From: Cyanoderma ruficeps
Lineage: Eukaryota; Chordata; Aves; Passeriformes; Timaliidae
NCBI GenBank assembly: GCA_008694505.1
Contig: VZDJ01006028.1
Coordinates: 1,383,097 to 1,447,096 of the forward strand
Length of the DNA stretch: 64,000 bases
Direction of reading: 5' to 3'
Below are positions 52,986 through 64,000 of the stretch, piece by piece. Every line of letters starts with the position of its first letter. Positions within the stretch are counted from its first letter, which is position 1. The notes beneath the pieces are model-generated. The model saw only the letters and a list, made by a program, of their open reading frames with translations. It searched no databases and was not told the origin of the DNA. The position numbers and the translations under genes were made by a program.

Positions 52986-55524
52986 AAGGTGAAATTCATT
53001 ACAAATTAATTTGGAAGTCTACAATACCTCAGATGATGTGTACTCTCAAAATACTTGTCTCCATTGTCTATAAAAGGAACATCTCACAGATTGAGACCAC
53101 TCACTACCAACAACTGAAATTACGTATGATGAAGCCATATCACTCCTCATTTCACTGGGCCAAAGGGTTTTTAGGCATACGTGTAGACTGTTGAGACAAC
53201 ATAAGGAACTTAAGCTATATCTTGGGATGTATGATTTGAATATTTTTTGGAAAATATATAAAATTTCTGCTAATATTTCCATTTTTATCTGCCGGGCTGT
53301 GGCCTTATCACTTAAAACTTTATTAATTTAGGGAAAAAGACAAGATATGGCCTTAAAGAATTTTATATTGTTTTCCTAATTTAGTTTTAAATAAATTGTC
53401 AGCCTGTTCCAATATAACTGTTATTAAGTGTCATGAGAAGGGAACAAAGTGAGTAAGCAATATTTTGCCAGATTCAATTTTTTCTATAATGATTACATAA
53501 AATTTTCAAAATTCATTATCACAGGCAAAGTAGTCTTATTTTTCTGTCATTAAGAATCATTTCATATGAAACATACATTTAAAGTGTTTACTGGACAGTG
53601 TTTCTTTATAATACAATGAAGTTAGTAATGGGCTTAATGAGTGTAGTAACTACTCAGTAATGCCATATAAAACAGTTATGGAACACAGTATTTAATGTTT
53701 GGTTGTTTCATTTTGAAGAGGTACTTTCATTGCATCTTTCATTTATTAATGATTAAAACTTCTACTCTCAATGTGAAGGATAAAAGCAAATAAAAAATAT
53801 ATTGCATTTTTAGACTACTCAGGTGAAAGTATCTGAATCATTGAAATTGACAATATCATGGTAAAACCTTATTTTTGGACTTATTCCCTTATTTAACTGT
53901 GTTTTCCTTTTTTTCATCATTTTACATTCATCAGTTCTGTGTTTCATTTGAGCTACTTTCTTAGACCCAGACTGATATTAGTATTTGATGAAAAATTCTC
54001 TGGCAAACTCCTTGTGGTCCATCAGGACTTTAGATATTTGTCAATTTTTTTTCCTCTACAGCAAGTGCCTTCTGTATTACTACTAGTCATTATTTTTCCT
54101 GACTCACTTGGAAACAGCTTTCCCAGTCTCATTGAGCTTCCCAGGGACATATCCAGTTCTGAAAAATTCTCAGGAGAGCTTCTAGGGGTACTTAGCAAGC
54201 TAAGATTTGCTAAGGTCCTCCTATGATGAAAAAAAAAAAGCTCACCCAAAACCATATCCATTTATTTGAATTAATTCTTGTCCCAAGTGGTAAGAAGGTA
54301 CAATGCAAATATAAATATTTATTCACATCATATAACAACTCATGGTTAAGGAAGTAGGCAGAGAAGAATCATGCTGGATCTAATTACTTTAACTAAGAAA
54401 CACCTCACACTGCCTCTCTCTCTACCTCTCCCCACTTCTGAGCCCTGATTGTCCGCTGTTACAAATAGTCTCTTATTTCAAATACTACATAAAGAAGAAA
54501 GGGTTTACACTTTTCATGTTAAACTGATAGTTCTTATTTAGGAGATAACCTGGTCTCACTTTTCAAGCATAGTATTTTTTCACTTCATTGGTATTGTAAA
54601 TAGTCTAAGGCTATCTATCCCTTCTTATATTTTCTTGAGTTGTTCCCTAATTTATATTCTCCCTATATTCTTCCTTTTCCCAAGTCGTGACCTCCATCTC
54701 CATTTCACTTTGCTTTTCCTGTGCTCCTGAGACTGAATTCGTGCCAGCTCTGACTTGCTTCTCTTTTCCATGAGCAATTTAATTCACTAAAATAGCACAC
54801 CGATATCTCACCTGGAGGGACTGGGGAGGAGAGGATAATTTTTCTTCCATTATAGTCTTTGAATAAGATCACAGAAATTCCAGCAAGAATCCAAGTTGAT
54901 ACATATAAGGAAGGGCACTACAGAAGCAAAGATTAAGGAAAGAGTAGTAAATGCAGGAGGAGGAAGAACAGAAAATAACATCACCCTTCTTTTAGGCAGC
55001 AGCTGCTTGTAAAAGTATCTAATGTCTTTGAAACTGCAGCCACAGTATGTGTGTTTAAGTGTCAAACCCTCTAACACAGCTTGCAAAGCTAGACATTTAC
55101 TTACAGCTAATGCAGCTCATTATTCGCTCTCAGTTAATAACAGCTATGGCCTCGGCCATCCTGTTGTGACAATGAGTTTGAGGTAATAAACCTCTAACCT
55201 TCTTTTCCAATATATCTATACTAAATACAGATATTTAAATATTGAATATAGGTAACATACAGAGAGACTATATATATCGACCTTGTCTTCATTTATTTGC
55301 TGCAATAATCATGCTTTATGCATTGATAACTCCCTTTATTTTGTCAATTAGTGAGTGGTGATCCTTGAAAGTTCCTTTTTTGGACCTGTATCTACAGGCA
55401 TACTCATAGAAATATTTAAGCTGAGAGGATTGGAAAATGGAAGATAGCTCTCGGCTGAAAATTAGAGTACAGTTTTTTTTCATTTCCTAACCCAGAAACC
55501 TGTTATGGAAACTCATTAAATGTT
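52986..55524. other. Intronic sequence, no gene seen
   Basis: AT-rich DNA. The two overlapping frames at 53939-54261 on opposite strands (95 and 79 codons) show no domain and have no plausible splice frame. Confidence 0.55.
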
Positions 55525-55987
55525 TGTTTTTCTTTCAGCCAGGGCAGAGTTAATTTTTTGCAGTAATAGTTAGGGGCATGGTTGTGGCCATGTTAGTGAG
55601 ACTATTCGGTACCCCATGGCATTGCTGAGGGTCGGGTAAAGGACTCTGACTTCCAAAAAGAAGAGCGTGACTCCTGGATGAAAAAGACGTTGGCATTGCC
55701 TGCCATTATTCATTGCCTTCAGGTCCTCGTGAGCATTTTTATATATGAATCACCCTCTTTTTTGTATAGTTTTGCCACTACTATTTTTGCTGTTACTGTT
55801 CCTATTTCATTGCTGTTTTCAGTGACTTGTTCTTATTCCAAAACATGAACTTCACATTTTGTGCCTCCACTTCTCAACTCCACTGGGGAGGGAAGGGAAG
55901 GAGAAGGGGGGACCGAGTGACCAGTAGTGTGGTTTGGAGTCTTGGCGGGAGAACTAAATTGGGGAATTCCATTCCTAAACCATGACA
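55525..55987 (+). mobile_element. Probable solo ERV LTR
   Basis: A 463-bp block starting TG and then TTTCAGCCAGGGCAGAGTTA, the characteristic 5' start of avian ERVL-like LTRs (usually TGTCCTGGTTTCAGC). It ends CCTAAACCATGACA, which mirrors that family's 3' end. A TATATA stretch is near 55740 and a G-rich CACTGGGGAGGGAAGGG near 55880. Flanking pentamers ATGTT (55520-55524) and ATATT (55988-55992) differ at one base and may be a decayed 5-bp target duplication. No AATAAA is intact. It is the opposite orientation to the related LTR at 39015-39480. Confidence 0.65.
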
Positions 55988-58189
55988 ATATTTTACACTA
56001 TTTTCAAAATAAATAAACTGATAAATAAACACATTCTAGAGAATAAAAATACATGTATGGTTAAGTGAATATAGAAATAGCAGAAGTCTTCAAACTTCAT
56101 GCATGATAGGCTTTGTTGGAGTGCTTCTGTGTTTTTTCTTAATCTGAACTAGTCTTTACAGAGTGTGTATTTTTGAATTTTATTTTGTTTAGACTCCATT
56201 CAATTAATTTCATTCTATTTTATCGTATTTTTGCACAAATATTACTTCGACTATGTGGATAGTTGGTTTAATACAAAATGGGGAAAGTAACTAAATTAGA
56301 TGGATAAGGATAGATAAGTTGAGAAAACCCACTCTAATTACTTCCTGCATTTTCATGAAACTGAAGTATCAGTAGTTTTATAAGATAAGATCATCTGTTT
56401 GTCTAAACAATGTCAAGAACCTTGTAAAAGAAACAAGATTTGGTTTGTTTATTTATTCAGGCAAAAGCATAATTTTTCTTTATTTTATTAACATGTCCAA
56501 CATCAAAACCAAAATTACACCTCTCTAGATTAGTTCTCTTAATTAAATGTAAAATAGTTTTGTTATACCTGAATTTGAGTCAAACAATAACTACTGGAAA
56601 ATCTGTAACTAGAGAAAAAAACGTTTCAGTGGCAATCCTGTTGGTAATAATTTTGATAAAGGGTATCACAATCTCTTGGTAATGCAATAGATTTCACAAA
56701 GGACATTCTGATTCCATATCTGATATACTGTACATAAGGAAAACATCACTCCTTCAAGTATGGAAACAGACGGGTCTTATTACTTGCATAAACAGTAGAT
56801 TAGTGTCTGTGTGAGGAAATGATGGAATAAGAATAGAAATGAAAACATTACTTCAAGTAGTATAACATGAAAAAATTTGTTTGCGGCTCACAATGATCAA
56901 CAGAAATAGTTTCCTCTGCTGTCTGATCCTACAGCAGCCTGGCTGCCTTCAGATTTAGAAGGAGAATAGCTGGGGTTGTTTAATTATTTCTTATTATTTC
57001 TTGTAAGATGCAGTGTTTGCCAGCAGAGCTGTAGTATGATACTAATGTAACCATAAAGCTTTCAAAACCTAGCCCTTTAATTCTTTATGATGCTGGAACA
57101 GGCACAGGAATTCTGTGCAAGTCTGTCTTGTTCAGCAGAGCACCTCTACTATGCAGAAATTCAAGATTTTAAGTTCTATGTGCAATTCTCATTCTAAGCC
57201 CTCAGGTAAATACACTGTCTTACAATGTTATTTGAAAACTTATTTTCTGTTTGTTTTGTTTCTTTCCACAGGATTGCTATTTAACATGTCACTGAGTATT
57301 TGATAATCAGTGAATAAACAGCTATCTAATGCTTCCTTCAGTCCCTTTCAGTGCATAGGCTCAAATACTGTTAAGCCCAGAGCATTCAAATATGTCACTT
57401 GCCCAAGTGACACTTGAGAGTTTTAACCCCCTGATCCTAGAAAATAAAGTCCTGGCTGCCATCAGTACAGGAGATGAAAACTCAACACTCTGCAAGTCAA
57501 AACAACTATTTCCAGAAAATGCACAAATAACATTATCCATACATATTCATGTGTTTGTTCTTGAACAACTTGATTATGGTAATTTAGGTTAGATATCACT
57601 TCTATCCAGGGTTAGGGAAGATTTTTAAGACTACCTATGCTAGGCCTTAAAATCAGTTTCAAAAATGCATTAAATTTTTCATAGTGGAGGCAGAATTCAA
57701 ACCTAACTGAGGAATTTAATTTCTTTTCTATTACTTCCCATACAATGAATGTTTTCAGCTAAAAGGAACAGAGAAACATTCAATATTCTTTTTAGACAGC
57801 ATTGGAGCAATCCTTGATAGAGATCAAAGCATGAAACCTTTTAAAGAGAATTTAAAGGAACTTAAGATAAACCTCATATTAAGAAATACTGGGGGGGGGT
57901 AATCTTATCTGAATAATTTGTATGATACAAAGTAGTTCCAAGCCTTCATCTGATTTTAGATTTAACACCTAATCTGAGCTAAAATTACTCTACCTATATT
58001 CATATATAACAAAAATGAATACTGTGTATGTGCACTTGAAATAGACAACTTTGCTTTAGTTGCACCCTGGCTTTTTAGCAATCTACCAGCACAAGTGCTG
58101 CCTATTAGTATTTCCTTAAGACTTCACATTCCCAATGCCTATTGGTACCCTGTGGATCCCAAAGAGAGACCAAGGGAGCGTACATCAGT
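55988..58189. other. Intronic sequence, no gene seen
   Basis: AT-rich DNA with a G9 run at 57891-57899. Nothing recognisable. Confidence 0.55.
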
Positions 58190-58407
58190 CATGGGCAGAA
58201 TGGCTTCAATATGAGTGTGGTGAGGCACTGGAACAAGTTACCCAGAGAAGTTGTGGAGGCCCCATGCCTTGGAGTGTTCAAGGCCCTATTGGATGGGGCT
58301 TTGAGCAACCTGCTGTAGTGAAAGATGTCCCTGCCTATGGCAGGTGGTTGCAACCAGATCATCTTTAAGGTCCCTTCCACCCCAAACCATTCAATGATTC
58401 CAAGATC
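58190..58407 (+). mobile_element. CR1 LINE, 3' end fragment
   Basis: Follows CR1 in sense orientation through GTGGTGAGGCACTGGAAC (58218), the end of ORF2 and the 3' UTR (ATCTTTAAGGTCCCTTCCAC, 58360-58379). It ends with short terminal repeats, ATTCAATGATTCC. The two open frames across it (77 and 63 codons) are remnants or antisense. The start may be slightly earlier. Confidence 0.88.
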
Positions 58408-62949
<4,542 letters not shown>

Positions 62950-63239
62950 TAGTGAAGGTTGGAAGAGACCTCTGGAGCTCATCTAGTCCAGTGTCCTTCT
63001 CAAAGAAGGACAACCTAAAGCAAGCTGCCCAGGACTGTGTCAGGTGGGTTTTGAATACCTCCAAGAATAGACACTCTGTCACTTCTCTGGGCAACCAATG
63101 CCAGTGTTTACCCTCGGAGTTAAAAGATTTTCACTTCTTGTAAGTGGGATTTCCTGAGTTTCAATTTGTGCCTATTGCTTCCTGTCTTGTCAGTGGATAT
63201 CATCATGAAGACTCTGGCTCTGCCGTCTTTACACCCAGG
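62950..63239 (-). mobile_element. CR1 LINE, 3' part (antisense)
   Basis: Reverse complement of a third CR1 subfamily: AGGTTGGAAGAGACCTCTGG, CATCTAGTCCAG, AGCTGCCCAGGACTGTGTCA, GGTGGGTTTTGAATACCTCC and TTTCAATTTGTGCCTATTGC in the expected order. Diverged and 5'-truncated near 63239, where a different GC-rich sequence takes over. Confidence 0.85.
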
Positions 63240-64000
63240 AGCTCCATATCACTGAGCAGGGCCCCTCCTAGGTCTCTGAAGTGACTGGAGAGCTCCTCGA
63301 GTGAGCTGTGTCCAGGCTCTTGGGGCTGGGTCTCACCAGGGACACCCCTGGGGAGGCTGGGGTAGAGGTTGGGTCTCTGGGTTGGTTCCCCTACTTGCTC
63401 AGGACCCTTTGCCTTTCTCCTGCACTTGTGGTGATGGATCTAGGGTGGTTGCAGAAAGGCCAGCAATTATCTCACCCATCCAGTGTCCCTGTACTCCTCT
63501 GTGTGTGCACGGGTGAGCTTTCTACTGCCTCACTGCCCTGACGGCAGAGGGGGCAGGCCCTGTACATGTGTGGGCAGGGCCAGGTTCCTGTTCTACATCA
63601 GCCATATCATTGGTGGGGGGATGGTTGGGGGGACCAGGAAAGGTGGAGTGCACCCCCAGAAATATCTCATTTTGTCTCTCCATTGGAGAGGTTGTTGGGA
63701 TCAGCTCTGTTGGGATTGTCCTCTGTTGCTTCTGCTCATCCCTGTCCTGTTTCTCTGGGACGTATCTTGGAGACATGGTAACGCCCTTGTGTCACCAAGA
63801 CACGGTGCTGACAAAAGCGGAACCGCCGTGTTGTGGAGTCAAACCCCAGCAGACCCAGTGTGGTGCAGCGCCAGTGTCACAAGCAGCCCTGTGGAATCCA
63901 GTCCAGCTTCTGAACTGCAGAGTGGCATGGCACAGACAATCTGGCTTTTAGGGGTTTGTCCACCATTGTTTTCCATTGTCTTGGGCTCAGAGATAGGGAG
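63240..64000. other. GC-rich unclassified block, probably repeat-derived
   Basis: About 760 bases, clearly GC-richer than the rest of the intron, running off the window. It has G-runs and a repeated GGGCAGG (63550 and 63573). Overlapping open frames in several frames reach 127 codons (63568-63951 +), cysteine-rich and without a domain I recognise. It could be ERV internal sequence, an unclassified repeat or a genuine GC-rich element. I cannot decide. Confidence 0.4.

Noticed and set aside
55144..55160. Small palindrome ATGGCCTCGGCCAT
   Set aside because: Six-base arms are too short to be notable in this length of sequence.
63568..63951. A 127-codon cysteine-rich + frame
   Set aside because: GC-rich DNA has few stops. 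Overlapping frames of similar length exist on both strands and no domain is recognised.

Overview
The window is AT-rich vertebrate nuclear DNA, most probably from a bird. The evidence is at least seven fragments of CR1 LINEs, the dominant retrotransposon of bird and reptile genomes, and several endogenous-retrovirus LTRs whose layout resembles avian families. A songbird is my best guess because some LTRs look like passerine families, but that rests on memory and not on a search. There are no prokaryotic genes, operons or CRISPR arrays, and no tRNA or rRNA genes that I can recognise.

Only one protein-coding segment can be supported: a 113-bp internal exon on the + strand at 61066-61178. It has a clean acceptor (polypyrimidine tract and CAG) and a clean donor (AAG|GTAGGA). 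It encodes 37 residues that read as the C-terminal half of a CUB domain, and I recognise it as CSMD1, second CUB domain. CSMD1 is a very large single-pass membrane protein of neurons with giant introns. Everything from 1 to 61065 is therefore best read as part of the intron before this exon, and 61179-64000 as the start of the next intron. All other open frames are short, lack coding character or lie in repeats, and are left out.

Repeat layout: an LTR (+) with an internally shortened body at 1158-1676; an LTR (-) at about 4457-5166; a CR1 3' end (+) at 6500-6625; tandem and inverted repeats and an A/C-only tract between 7.9 and 13.4 kb; a CR1 piece (+) at 20671-20775; an LTR-like element (-) at 26869-27375; an internal CR1 piece (+) at 28399-28640; a triplet-repeat tract at 33181-33270; a cluster at 38.4-40.1 kb made of a GC-rich repeat, a truncated LTR (-) and a CR1 (-) abutting it; a CR1 (-) at 49861-50276; a well-bounded solo LTR (+) at 52485-52979 with a 6-bp target duplication; another LTR (+) at 55525-55987; a CR1 3' end (+) at 58190-58407; and, after the exon, a CR1 (-) at 62950-63239 followed by a GC-rich block running off the window.

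I found no convincing undescribed biological system. The observations most worth checking are the exon assignment, the solo LTR with intact target duplication, a perfect 14-bp-arm palindrome at 20128-20156, the hairpin-capable triplet tract, and the unclassified GC-rich blocks at 38.4 kb and 63.2 kb.
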